From the NCBI GenBank assembly GCA_028694545.1, contig JAQVKV010000171.1, positions 1 through 6,051 of the forward strand: 6,051 bases of DNA, in the 5' to 3' direction. Each line of letters starts with the position of its first letter. Positions within the stretch are counted from its first letter, which is position 1. The notes under the pieces are model-generated. The model did not search any database, was not told the DNA's origin, and worked only from the letters and a program-made list of their open reading frames with translations. This document shows positions 1 to 6,051 of this stretch, in pieces. Source of the stretch: Zavarzinia sp. Lineage in GTDB: Bacteria > Pseudomonadota > Alphaproteobacteria > Zavarziniales > Zavarziniaceae. The translations under genes were made by a program, and so were the position numbers.

Positions 1-729
1 GAGGCCCTTCAGGCTCTGGCGCAGCATCTTGCGGCGCTGGCCGAAGGCATTCGCGGTCACCTTCTCGAGGGCATCCAGCCGGCAGGGGTGAAGCGGCGCC
101 TCCAGCGGCACGAGGCCGACGACAGTGGATGTCACCTTGGGCGGCGGCACGAACGCCTTGGGGCTGAGATCGAAATGATGGCGCACGCGGCAACGCCATT
201 GCGCCAGGATCGACAGGCGGGAATAGGCATCCTCGCGCGGGGCGGCGCTCAGGCGCTCCGCCACCTCGCGCTGGAACATCAGGGTCAGGCTGCGCCACCA
301 CGGCGGCCAGGGATCGGCCGAAAGCCAGCGCACCAGCAGCGCGGTGCCCACGTTGTAGGGCAGGTTGGCCACCACCTTGGCCGGGCGTCCGCCCAGGGCC
401 GTGGCCTCGTCGATGGCGAGGGCGTCGCCGGAGATGACGGTCAGGCGACCGGGAGCATAGGCCGCCGCGATCTCGGCCAGCGCGGCGAGGCAACGCTCGT
501 CCCGTTCGACGGCGACGACATCGGCCCCAGCGGCCAGCAGCGCGCGTGTCAGACCGCCGGGGCCGGGGCCGACCTCGTAGACGAGATCGCCAGGCCCGAT
601 TTCAGCGGCCCGCGCGATGCGCGCCGTGATGTTGAGATCGAGCAGGAAGTTCTGGCCCAGGGTCTTTTTCGCCGCAAGGCCATGGCGCGCGATAACGTCG
701 CGCAGCGGCGGCAGGTTGTCGATGCTCAT
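1..729 (-). CDS. rsmA: 16S rRNA (adenine(1518)-N(6)/adenine(1519)-N(6))-dimethyltransferase RsmA (KsgA), C-terminus missing
   Basis: RsmA uses S-adenosylmethionine to dimethylate two adjacent adenines in the 3'-terminal hairpin of 16S rRNA, a late step of 30S subunit maturation in the cytoplasm. The reverse strand reads open from the ATG at 729 to the window edge: 243 residues with no stop. The family is about 270-285 residues, so roughly the last 30-40 are outside. Visible motifs: [11 protein letters not shown] (21-31) of the N-terminal RNA/SAM region, SAM-binding motif [11 protein letters not shown] (52-61), acidic E75 after strand 2, D102 in SGDAL, catalytic motif IV NLPY (122-125), FQREVAERL (152-160), [10 protein letters not shown] (192-201) and [13 protein letters not shown] (229-241) in the C-terminal helical domain. 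The ATG overlaps the pdxA stop as ATGA and no convincing Shine-Dalgarno is visible, which suggests translational coupling. The order pdxA-rsmA matches E. coli. The methyltransferase identity is secure; only the C-terminus is unseen. Confidence 0.97.
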   Translation of the reverse strand, partial: MSIDNLPPLRDVIARHGLAAKKTLGQNFLLDLNITARIARAAEIGPGDLVYEVGPGPGGLTRALLAAGADVVAVERDERCLAALAEIAAAYAPGRLTVISGDALAIDEATALGGRPAKVVANLPYNVGTALLVRWLSADPWPPWWRSLTLMFQREVAERLSAAPREDAYSRLSILAQWRCRVRHHFDLSPKAFVPPPKVTSTVVGLVPLEAPLHPCRLDALEKVTANAFGQRRKMLRQSLKGL

Positions 730-1754
730 GCGGCGGCGCTGGCCCGGCGGGTTTCCGCCATGCGGGCGGCGAGGTCGAGGGCGGCGATCAGGCTTTGCGG
801 ATTGGCACGGCCGGTGCCGGCGATATCGATCGCGGTGCCGTGATCGGGCGATGTGCGGACGAAGGGCAGGTTCAGGGTGACGTTCACGCCCTCGTCGAAG
901 TCCAGGGTCTTCAGGGGCAGCAGGGCTTGGTCGTGATACATGCAGATGGCGGCGTCGTAACGGGCTCGCGCGCCGGCGTGGAAGGCGGCGTCCGGCGGCA
1001 GGGGGCCGAAGGCATCGATCCCGGCGGCCCGCAGGCGTTCGATCGCGGGCACCACGATCTCCGCTTCCTCGGTGCCGAGCAGGCCGGACTCGCCGGCATG
1101 CGGATTGAGGCCCAATACGGCGAGGCGAGGCGCCGGAATGCCGAAATCATGGCGCAGGGCCCGGTCGGTGGCTTCCGCGACAGTGACGATCGCATCCGTG
1201 GTGAGCAGGCGGGGCACGGCGGCGAGCGGCACATGAACCGTGACCGGCACTACCTTCAGCCGGGGCGAGGCGAGCATCATGACCGAACGCGCGCCCCCGC
1301 CGGCGAGATCGGCCAGATATTCCGTATGGCCGGGATGAGGCAGGCCCATGGCCTTCAGCGATTGCTTGCGGATGGGATTGGTGACCACGGCGGCGGTTTC
1401 GCCCGCCTGCGTCAGGCGTACCGCGCGGGTGATTGATTCGACGACGGCGGCGGCATCCCTCTCGTCGATGCGGCCGGGCTCGCCCGCGACGGGAGCGGCC
1501 AGGGGCAGCACGGGCAGGGCTTCGTCGAACAGGGCGCGGTCGACCTCGGCCGTGGCGGCGATGGTCGCGATCGGCACGTTCAGGCCGAGTTTCTCCGCGA
1601 CCCGGGCGAGCCGGGCCGGATGATCGATCATCAGAAAGACAGCGCCCGAGCCTTCGCGCTCCGCCCAGGCCTTCAGGGCGATTTCGGCGCCGATGCCGGC
1701 CGGTTCGCCGCAGGTCAGGGCCAACGGCGGCAGGGGCGATCCGGCCTCGTCCAT
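726..1754 (-). CDS. pdxA: 4-hydroxythreonine-4-phosphate dehydrogenase PdxA
   Basis: PdxA performs NAD-dependent oxidation of 4-phosphohydroxy-L-threonine. The product decarboxylates to 3-amino-2-oxopropyl phosphate, which PdxJ then uses in the DXP-dependent pyridoxal phosphate pathway. It is a cytoplasmic metal-dependent homodimer. The 342 residues compare with 329 in E. coli, so it looks complete. Visible motifs: [12 protein letters not shown] (14-25), GHTEYLA (142-148) for substrate binding, and the three metal-ligand histidines by alignment to E. coli: H174 in VHVPL, H219 in NPHAGE and H274 in MYHDQ. K282, N291 and R300 align with further substrate-site residues, followed by TSPDHGTA (301-308). 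The ATG at 1754 lies 4 bases after the surA stop and the TGA overlaps the rsmA ATG, so it is embedded in the operon. No strong ribosome binding site is seen. PdxA2-type paralogues for D-threonate or D-erythronate catabolism exist, but the surA/rsmA neighbourhood points to the biosynthetic enzyme. Confidence 0.97.
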   Translation of the reverse strand: MDEAGSPLPPLALTCGEPAGIGAEIALKAWAEREGSGAVFLMIDHPARLARVAEKLGLNVPIATIAATAEVDRALFDEALPVLPLAAPVAGEPGRIDERDAAAVVESITRAVRLTQAGETAAVVTNPIRKQSLKAMGLPHPGHTEYLADLAGGGARSVMMLASPRLKVVPVTVHVPLAAVPRLLTTDAIVTVAEATDRALRHDFGIPAPRLAVLGLNPHAGESGLLGTEEAEIVVPAIERLRAAGIDAFGPLPPDAAFHAGARARYDAAICMYHDQALLPLKTLDFDEGVNVTLNLPFVRTSPDHGTAIDIAGTGRANPQSLIAALDLAARMAETRRASAAA

Positions 1755-1758
1755 GGCG

Positions 1759-3072
1759 TCAGCGGATTTCGATGGTCGCGTTCCGGCGCAGGTCGCGCAG
1801 ATAGCGCCGCGCCAGCATGGCGAGCTGCTGATCCTCGAGATTGCGCTGGACGGCGTCGCGCATCATGGAATCCGGGGTCTGCTCGTCACGGCCGCACAGG
1901 ACGACGAGATGCAGGCCGTCGGTCGAGCGCACCGGGCCGCCGGCCCGGCCGATGGGAAGACCCTCGATCGCATTGCGGTACTCGGCCGGCAGATCCTTGA
2001 TGTTCAGCGTGCCGACCTCGCCGAAGGTGGCGCCCGGCAGGCTGTCCAGCACGCTGCGCGGCACCGCGCAGCCTTCGATGCGGTCGCGCGCCTCGGCCAT
2101 GCGCTCGGTCAGGTCGGCGAGGGTGGCCGGGTCGGTCGACATGTTGGCGGGCACGAAGACCTGCTTGATCTCGACCATGGTCACTTCGGGCGGCGGCGGC
2201 GGCATCTGGCGCCGTTCGCGCAGGCCGATGATGTACCAGCCCCCGGGTGCGCGCACCGGCGGGGAGATCGAATTCACCTGCATCTGGGCGAGGGTCTCGT
2301 CCAGTTCGCCCGACAGCTGGCCGGGCAGGATCCAGCCGATGTCGCCGCCGTTCGCGGCCGACGGGGCCTCGGAATATTGCCGGGCAAGCGCGGAGAAGCG
2401 CGCGCCCTGACGGATCTGGTCGAACAGTTGCTGGGCAAGCTGGCGCGCCGGCGCATCCTGTTCGGGATTGTCGACCGCGATCATGATCTCGGAGACCAGG
2501 CTTTCGGGCCGTCCGGCGTTCGCCTTGATGCGGTCGATCGCGGCCTGAACCTGTTCGGCGCCGACCGAGAGCCGGCCCTGATAGCGCCGCAGCACGACCC
2601 GGTTCCACAGCAGCTCGGCGAGCAGCTGGCGCTTCATGGTGGCGGCGGTGATGCCGGCCTTGGCGAGGATCTGGTCGAACTGCTCCTGCGTCACATTGTT
2701 CGACTGCAGGACGCGCTGGAAGCTGTTCTCGACATCAGCCTCGGTCGCGGAAACGCCTTCCTTGCGGGCTTCCTGGATCTGCAGGGTTTCGTCCACGAGC
2801 GAACGGAGCGCGGTCAGGCGGGCGGCCCGCGCCGTATCGGCATTATAGGGCACGCCGGTCGTGACTAGCAGAAGGCGCACGCGCTGATCGACGTCAAGCT
2901 GGGTTACGACTTCCTCGTTCACGATGGCGGCGAGGCCGAGGCCGCCTGAAAGGCCGGGGAGCCCGGCGGCCGTCGCGGCGCCGGTCTGCGCGGCGGCACC
3001 GCCAAGAGCAGGACCCGTGAAGGCGAGAGCCAGGGCAAGAAGGGAAACCGCAGTCGGGAAGGATAAGCGCAT
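1759..3072 (-). CDS. surA: Periplasmic chaperone SurA (parvulin-type peptidylprolyl isomerase family)
   Basis: SurA binds unfolded outer-membrane proteins in the periplasm and delivers them to the BAM complex. The 437 residues (E. coli: 428) start with a signal peptide: MR followed by a hydrophobic core at about 8-24 and a likely cleavage after AAA (26-28). A SurA N-terminal domain follows (about 45-170; AIVNEEVVTQLDVDQRVRLL, then ALRSLVDETLQIQEAR). Parvulin unit 1 covers about 193-286 (ARQYSEAPSAANGGDIGWI at 230-248), then a PPPPP linker (291-295). A weaker parvulin unit 2 covers about 299-394, and the C-terminal segment YLRDLRRNATIEIR is typical of SurA. Unit 1 has W279-Y280 where active parvulins have a His, and the whole protein has one histidine (H388), so chaperone activity is more likely than isomerase activity. 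C335 and C393 are its only cysteines. The signal peptide supports the ATG at 3072; the upstream AGAAG is rather far (11 bases) for a ribosome binding site. It sits between lptD and pdxA. Confidence 0.95.
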   Translation of the reverse strand: MRLSFPTAVSLLALALAFTGPALGGAAAQTGAATAAGLPGLSGGLGLAAIVNEEVVTQLDVDQRVRLLLVTTGVPYNADTARAARLTALRSLVDETLQIQEARKEGVSATEADVENSFQRVLQSNNVTQEQFDQILAKAGITAATMKRQLLAELLWNRVVLRRYQGRLSVGAEQVQAAIDRIKANAGRPESLVSEIMIAVDNPEQDAPARQLAQQLFDQIRQGARFSALARQYSEAPSAANGGDIGWILPGQLSGELDETLAQMQVNSISPPVRAPGGWYIIGLRERRQMPPPPPEVTMVEIKQVFVPANMSTDPATLADLTERMAEARDRIEGCAVPRSVLDSLPGATFGEVGTLNIKDLPAEYRNAIEGLPIGRAGGPVRSTDGLHLVVLCGRDEQTPDSMMRDAVQRNLEDQQLAMLARRYLRDLRRNATIEIR

Positions 3073-3100
3073 TCTCGATCGTTCTTCTGGTCAGATGGCA

Positions 3101-3111
3101 TCCCGTCGGGA
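3101..3111. repeat. Short palindrome in the surA leader
   Basis: TCCCG and CGGGA arms (5 bases each) flank a single central base, 28 bases upstream of the surA ATG. It could be a protein-binding half-site pair or part of leader RNA structure, but it is short and may be coincidental. Confidence 0.25.
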
Positions 3112-3169
3112 CAAGGGCTGCCCGCAGGTCCAATCGGCATGGAGGGCCGGGCCGTCGTGGAGCGGGGGC

Positions 3170-3198
3170 AGCATAGTCCCTGCCGCAGCGGAGGGAAA
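3170..3198 (-). promoter_or_regulatory. Candidate internal promoter upstream of surA
   Basis: On the minus strand a TATGCT hexamer (3175-3170) resembles a sigma-70 -10 box. It is preceded at 17 bases by TTTCCC (3198-3193), a weak -35 match. Transcription would begin near 3163, giving a leader of about 90 bases to the surA ATG. Position in the only real gap of the cluster supports it, but the -35 box is poor and no experiment is visible here, so it is an inference. Confidence 0.3.
3177..3196. repeat. Imperfect GC-rich inverted repeat (possible hairpin or operator)
   Basis: TCCCT at 3177-3181 pairs with AGGGA at 3192-3196, and CCG (3183-3185) pairs with CGG (3189-3191) around a CAG loop, with G3182 bulged. 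This gives an 8-base-pair stem. It lies between the -10 and -35 boxes of the candidate surA promoter. With no T-tract beside it, it does not look like a rho-independent terminator. In GC-rich DNA such a repeat can also arise by chance. Confidence 0.4.
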
Positions 3199-3232
3199 GC
3201 CTTGCGGCACCCCGATCACGGCCGCCGCCCGC

Positions 3233-5476
3233 CTACATGCCGAGATTGCGCAGGCGGACGACGAGATTGACCGACGTATCCGGTGTCACGTCGCGGTCAC
3301 GCGTGGTGTCGCGCCGATACATGGCGCCGACTTCCACGCATTCATCGCCGTAGAAGATGCCGAGCCCGGTCGAAAGCGCGCCGGTATCGTCGTTCAGACG
3401 CCGGCGGGTGTCGCCGTAGAGGGTCCAGTAATCGGTGATCTTCGCCGAGGCGGAGACGTAGATTTCGTCCCGGTCGCTCTGGTTGGGCACGCCGGTCTGG
3501 TCCTTCACGGCGGTGTAGCCGATCGCGGCCTGCAGGCGCTTCGACGTGATCACGGCCCTGATGTCGTTCCGGTTGAAGGACAGGTCATCCTTGTCCAGAC
3601 GGAAATTATGCTGGATGTCCAGCCAGGACGTGGGCGTGAACGTGATGGCGCCGACGAAGTCCGACCGGCCGTCGCCCACCCCTGAACCATTGTCGTAGAC
3701 GTCCTTCTCGTCGGTAAGCTCGAAGCTCTCGCCGAGGAAGACGGAGAAAGTCGTGCCGTCGTTGCCGTAATAGGCGCTGCGTACGCCATAGACGAAACGC
3801 GAGCCGGCGTCCCATTTGTCGTAGCCCGGGAAACGGTCGACGGCGAAGAGGTTGGTGTCGTCGAATTCGAAGCTCTGACTGTCTTCGTTCGAGATCACGC
3901 TCGACATCGGCGTGCTCGGCGCCAGCACGAGCTGGGCGATGGGCTCGATAACCTGTCGGCCGTTCGGCGTTGGCCGGACGAGGGGGTAGCGCATCTCGAG
4001 CGCCGCCTTGGGCAGGAGGCGCGCGGTCTGGCCCGAGACGTCGTTGCCGAGGCTGTCGTAGACGTCTTCCGAATCATAGAGATCGCCGCGCACCGAGAGA
4101 TCGAGGGTGATCACGGTGCCGAGATCGGTGATCCAGGGTCGCTGCCAGGCGGCGCCCAGGCTGAAACGGCGCTGGCTTGTGCCTTCGTCGCGGTGGATGG
4201 CGATCGCGTTGGCGTTCAGTTCCAGCCGCCCGCCCACGGTCTCCGGTTCGACGATCCAGCTTGCCTGAGCAAGCGGCAGCACGAGCGGCGTCTCGTCCGG
4301 GTCCGAAAAGGCGCGCAGGCCCTGGAAACTGTAGCCGATGATCGAGAAATAGGAGCGGTCGTAGAAACCTTCCGAGAAGAAGTCGGAGGTCAGGAAGTTG
4401 GGCGAGGTGAAGCCGAAACGCTTCAGATAGGTGTCGGACGACGAGCGTTCGAGGTCGAAACCGATTCGCCAGTTGTCGTCCAGCTGCCATTGGCCGTGGG
4501 CGAAGACATGGCCGCGGAATTCGTCGTCCCCGGTCGGATTGCCGGAACCGTCGAAGCCTTCGCCATAGCCGAAGCTGACCTGCGCCGTGACCTGGCCCGA
4601 ACCGAAGAGCTGGCGGTAATCGCCGACCGCGTAGACGCCTTCCTGGGTCGTGTAGAAGGGGGTCAGGGTCAGGTCGGACGAATCGTCGATAGCCCAGAAA
4701 TAGGGCGTGCCGATGCGGAAGCCGAGACGGCCGCTGCCGCCGATGCGTGGGGCCAGAAAGCCGGAGAGCCGCTTCACACTGGGGTCGGGGTGCGAGAAAT
4801 ACGGCGTATAGGCGACGGGAACACCCAGCACCTCGAAGGTTGCGTCCTCGTATTCGATCTTCTTGGCCGTCTGGTCGTGGGTGACCTTTACCGCCTTTAC
4901 CTGCCATAGCAGGGGGCGGTCGGGCTTGTCCGCGCAGGGCAGGCAGGGGCTGTAGACGGCACGCTCGAGGACGGTCGTATTGCCGTCGCTGCGGATGGCG
5001 CGCACGGCGGCGGCCCGCGAATCATCGGCGAAGAGCAGGCGGATGGTCTGCACGAAGCCTTCGCGCAGTTGGTCGTCCAGCTCGACGTAATCGGCGAAGA
5101 GCACTTCGCCGGTCGGCTCCAGCAGGGAGACATTGCCCGAGGCGGCGACGATCCGGCTCTGCTCGAAATAGGTGATCTTGTCAGCCATCAGGACGCGGTC
5201 GCCCTGGGCGATCTCGACCTTGCCGGTCGCCGTCACCGTATGGGTGTTCGGGTTGTAGATCACTTCCTCGGCGATGATCTGCACCGGGCCTTCCGTGGTC
5301 TCGATCCCGCCGGGCAGGGTCTGGGCAACGGCCAGTGTCGGCCCGCCGACGGCAAGCGTCAGCAGCACAACGGCGATTCCCGTGCGGTAGCGCAGCGCCT
5401 GCACGCGCCGGTCCCGCAGGTTGTCACGGTGCGGGGCGTCCCGGCGGGGCGGATCAGGGCGTCGTCGGGCGACCAT
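3233..5476 (-). CDS. lptD: LPS-assembly outer membrane protein LptD
   Basis: LptD forms, with the lipoprotein LptE, the outer-membrane translocon that inserts LPS into the outer leaflet. From the ATG at 5476 it has 747 residues. An Arg-rich N-terminal stretch (1-32) precedes a signal core (about 33-50) with likely cleavage after AVA (49-51). A periplasmic LptA-like beta-jellyroll domain follows (about 62-195; GPVQIIAEEVIYNP, ATGKVEIAQGDRVLMADKITY). Then come YSPCLPC (175-181), FEVLGVPVAYTPYFSHPDP (214-232) and a long beta-barrel of alternating polar/aromatic strands to VNLVVRLRNLGM. Cysteines are only C178, C181 and C713 (GDECVEV). The ATG overlaps the lptG stop as TGATG and has GGAAG 7 bases upstream. 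A TTG three bases earlier is less well placed, and a GTG at 5404 would give a shorter, more ordinary signal peptide. The surA neighbour, encoding its likely chaperone, fits. E. coli LptD is 784 residues, so length is normal. Confidence 0.96.
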   Translation of the reverse strand: MVARRRPDPPRRDAPHRDNLRDRRVQALRYRTGIAVVLLTLAVGGPTLAVAQTLPGGIETTEGPVQIIAEEVIYNPNTHTVTATGKVEIAQGDRVLMADKITYFEQSRIVAASGNVSLLEPTGEVLFADYVELDDQLREGFVQTIRLLFADDSRAAAVRAIRSDGNTTVLERAVYSPCLPCADKPDRPLLWQVKAVKVTHDQTAKKIEYEDATFEVLGVPVAYTPYFSHPDPSVKRLSGFLAPRIGGSGRLGFRIGTPYFWAIDDSSDLTLTPFYTTQEGVYAVGDYRQLFGSGQVTAQVSFGYGEGFDGSGNPTGDDEFRGHVFAHGQWQLDDNWRIGFDLERSSSDTYLKRFGFTSPNFLTSDFFSEGFYDRSYFSIIGYSFQGLRAFSDPDETPLVLPLAQASWIVEPETVGGRLELNANAIAIHRDEGTSQRRFSLGAAWQRPWITDLGTVITLDLSVRGDLYDSEDVYDSLGNDVSGQTARLLPKAALEMRYPLVRPTPNGRQVIEPIAQLVLAPSTPMSSVISNEDSQSFEFDDTNLFAVDRFPGYDKWDAGSRFVYGVRSAYYGNDGTTFSVFLGESFELTDEKDVYDNGSGVGDGRSDFVGAITFTPTSWLDIQHNFRLDKDDLSFNRNDIRAVITSKRLQAAIGYTAVKDQTGVPNQSDRDEIYVSASAKITDYWTLYGDTRRRLNDDTGALSTGLGIFYGDECVEVGAMYRRDTTRDRDVTPDTSVNLVVRLRNLGM

Positions 5477-6051
5477 CAACCATCTTCCAAATGAAACAAC
5501 AGGGCGATCCCGACCAGGGTGGCGGCCACGGCCGGACCCCAGGCGGCAAGGATGACCGGGACACTTTCAGCGATGCCGAGCGCCCGGGCAATGTCGGATA
5601 CGACGAAAAGCACGAAGCCCGCAATGCCGCCGAGGCTGATGAGCGCCGCGACGCCGCCGCGTCGTGAATGGCGTAGGGAAACCGTCGCCGCGACCAGCAC
5701 CATGGCGCAGAGCACCAGGGGCATGGAGGCAAGGCTGTGCCACTGGATCAGATAGCGGGTGGAGGAGAAGCCCGCCGCCTCCAGCCGCTTGGCGAACTGC
5801 GGGATCGACCAGAAGGAGACCGAATCGGGGTTGGCCAGACTCTGCTGGATGTCCTCGGGGTGAAGATTGGTGGCGAGGCGATAGACCGGCACCGCCTGCG
5901 GCTGCACGTTCGGCTCGATCACCCAGGCATCCGACAGGGTCCAGACATCGCCATCGAACTTGGCGCTGAAGGCTTCGATGCGGCGCTGGAAATTTTCGTC
6001 CGGGTCGAACATGAAGACCACGACGGCGGAAAGCCGCAGGCCCCCGTCGGG
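5476..6051 (-). CDS. lptG: LPS export ABC transporter permease LptG, C-terminal part only
   Basis: LptG pairs with LptF and the ATPase LptB2 in the inner membrane to extract LPS and pass it to the LptC-LptA bridge. The reading frame is open from the window edge to the TGA at 5478-5476, giving the last 191 residues of a protein usually about 360 long. An ATG at 6021 is internal, since the frame continues upstream with family-like sequence (LRLSAVVVFMFD). Visible parts are the end of the periplasmic beta-jellyroll domain (VWTLSDAWVIEP, then LATNLHPEDIQQSLANPDSV), the SFWSIPQFAKRLEAAGFSST segment (79-98), and three membrane helices at about 107-125, 135-157 and 164-186. HSLASMPLVLCAMVLVAATV and the terminal LLFHLEDG are typical of alphaproteobacterial LptG. 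LptF is the alternative paralogue, but position directly before lptD and the C-terminal motifs favour LptG. The upstream gene is probably lptF, outside the window. Confidence 0.93.
   Translation of the reverse strand, partial: PDGGLRLSAVVVFMFDPDENFQRRIEAFSAKFDGDVWTLSDAWVIEPNVQPQAVPVYRLATNLHPEDIQQSLANPDSVSFWSIPQFAKRLEAAGFSSTRYLIQWHSLASMPLVLCAMVLVAATVSLRHSRRGGVAALISLGGIAGFVLFVVSDIARALGIAESVPVILAAWGPAVAATLVGIALLFHLEDG
5484..5488 (-). promoter_or_regulatory. Ribosome binding site deciding the lptD start
   Basis: GGAAG on the minus strand, inside the last codons of lptG, lies 7 bases before the ATG at 5476 and only 4 before the alternative TTG at 5479. The spacing favours the ATG, which shares its A with the lptG stop (TGATG), consistent with translational coupling. 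Confidence 0.55.

Larger units (their letters stand above)
3073..3232. other. Intergenic gap between lptD and surA
   Basis: This 160-base non-coding stretch is the only sizeable gap in the cluster; the other junctions overlap or are 4 bases apart. It contains a possible minus-strand promoter, a GC-rich inverted repeat and a small palindrome, annotated separately. There is no T-rich run after the repeats on the transcribed strand, so no intrinsic terminator is apparent. ATG triplets on the minus strand at 3140 and 3101 are not in frame with surA. Confidence 0.8.

Noticed and set aside
88..843. 251-codon plus-strand open frame antisense to rsmA
   Set aside because: The minus strand here encodes all RsmA motifs up to the window edge; the plus frame is Arg/Gly/Ala-rich without family resemblance.
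795..1436. 213-codon plus-strand open frame antisense to pdxA
   Set aside because: It lies opposite the conserved PdxA core and has no recognisable motif.
1693..2868. 391-codon plus-strand open frame antisense to surA
   Set aside because: Its translation is low-complexity with no recognisable family, and it lies wholly opposite well-supported surA and pdxA coding sequence. Long antisense frames are expected in GC-rich genes.
3177..3196. Intrinsic terminator after lptD
   Set aside because: The inverted repeat has no following T-tract on the minus strand; the downstream sequence is GC-rich.
2924..3685. 253-codon plus-strand open frame crossing the surA-lptD gap
   Set aside because: It mirrors the surA start and the lptD 3' end, has no recognisable domain or signal, and its composition is that of a shadow frame.
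4193..4909. 238-codon plus-strand open frame antisense to lptD
   Set aside because: It lies within the LptD barrel coding region on the other strand, and its sequence resembles no known family.
5476..6021. A short stand-alone membrane protein starting at the ATG at 6021
   Set aside because: The frame stays open to the window edge and the upstream residues continue the LptG periplasmic domain, so this ATG is an internal methionine.

Overview
The window is a single minus-strand gene cluster from a high-GC Gram-negative bacterium, most likely an alphaproteobacterium of the Rhodospirillales type. The evidence is the gene order lptG-lptD-surA-pdxA-rsmA, the alphaproteobacterial style of the proteins (SPCxPC motif in LptD, GPGPGGLT in RsmA, two degenerate parvulin units in SurA), and strong G/C bias in the coding frames. 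Species cannot be named from this sequence.

Read in transcription order (high to low coordinates): the 3' end of lptG (6051-5476, truncated by the window edge), an inner-membrane permease subunit of the lipopolysaccharide exporter; lptD (5476-3233), the outer-membrane LPS translocon; a 160-base gap (3232-3073); surA (3072-1759), a periplasmic chaperone for outer-membrane proteins; pdxA (1754-726), a vitamin B6 biosynthesis dehydrogenase; and rsmA (729-1), a 16S rRNA dimethyladenosine transferase cut by the window edge. Junctions are tight: TGATG at lptG/lptD, 4 bases between surA and pdxA, ATGA at pdxA/rsmA. The only real gap precedes surA and may hold an internal promoter.

Functionally the first three genes form an outer-membrane biogenesis group: LptG helps extract LPS from the inner membrane, LptD inserts it into the outer leaflet, and SurA escorts outer-membrane proteins, LptD being a known SurA client in E. 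coli. PdxA (cofactor synthesis) and RsmA (ribosome maturation) are downstream housekeeping passengers, as in the E. coli lptD-surA-pdxA-rsmA operon.

No mobile element, CRISPR array, tRNA, rRNA or new system is visible. This is a conserved core region; the points of interest are details: the missing parvulin histidines and a cysteine pair in SurA, a three-cysteine LptD, the lptD start choice, and the structured gap before surA.
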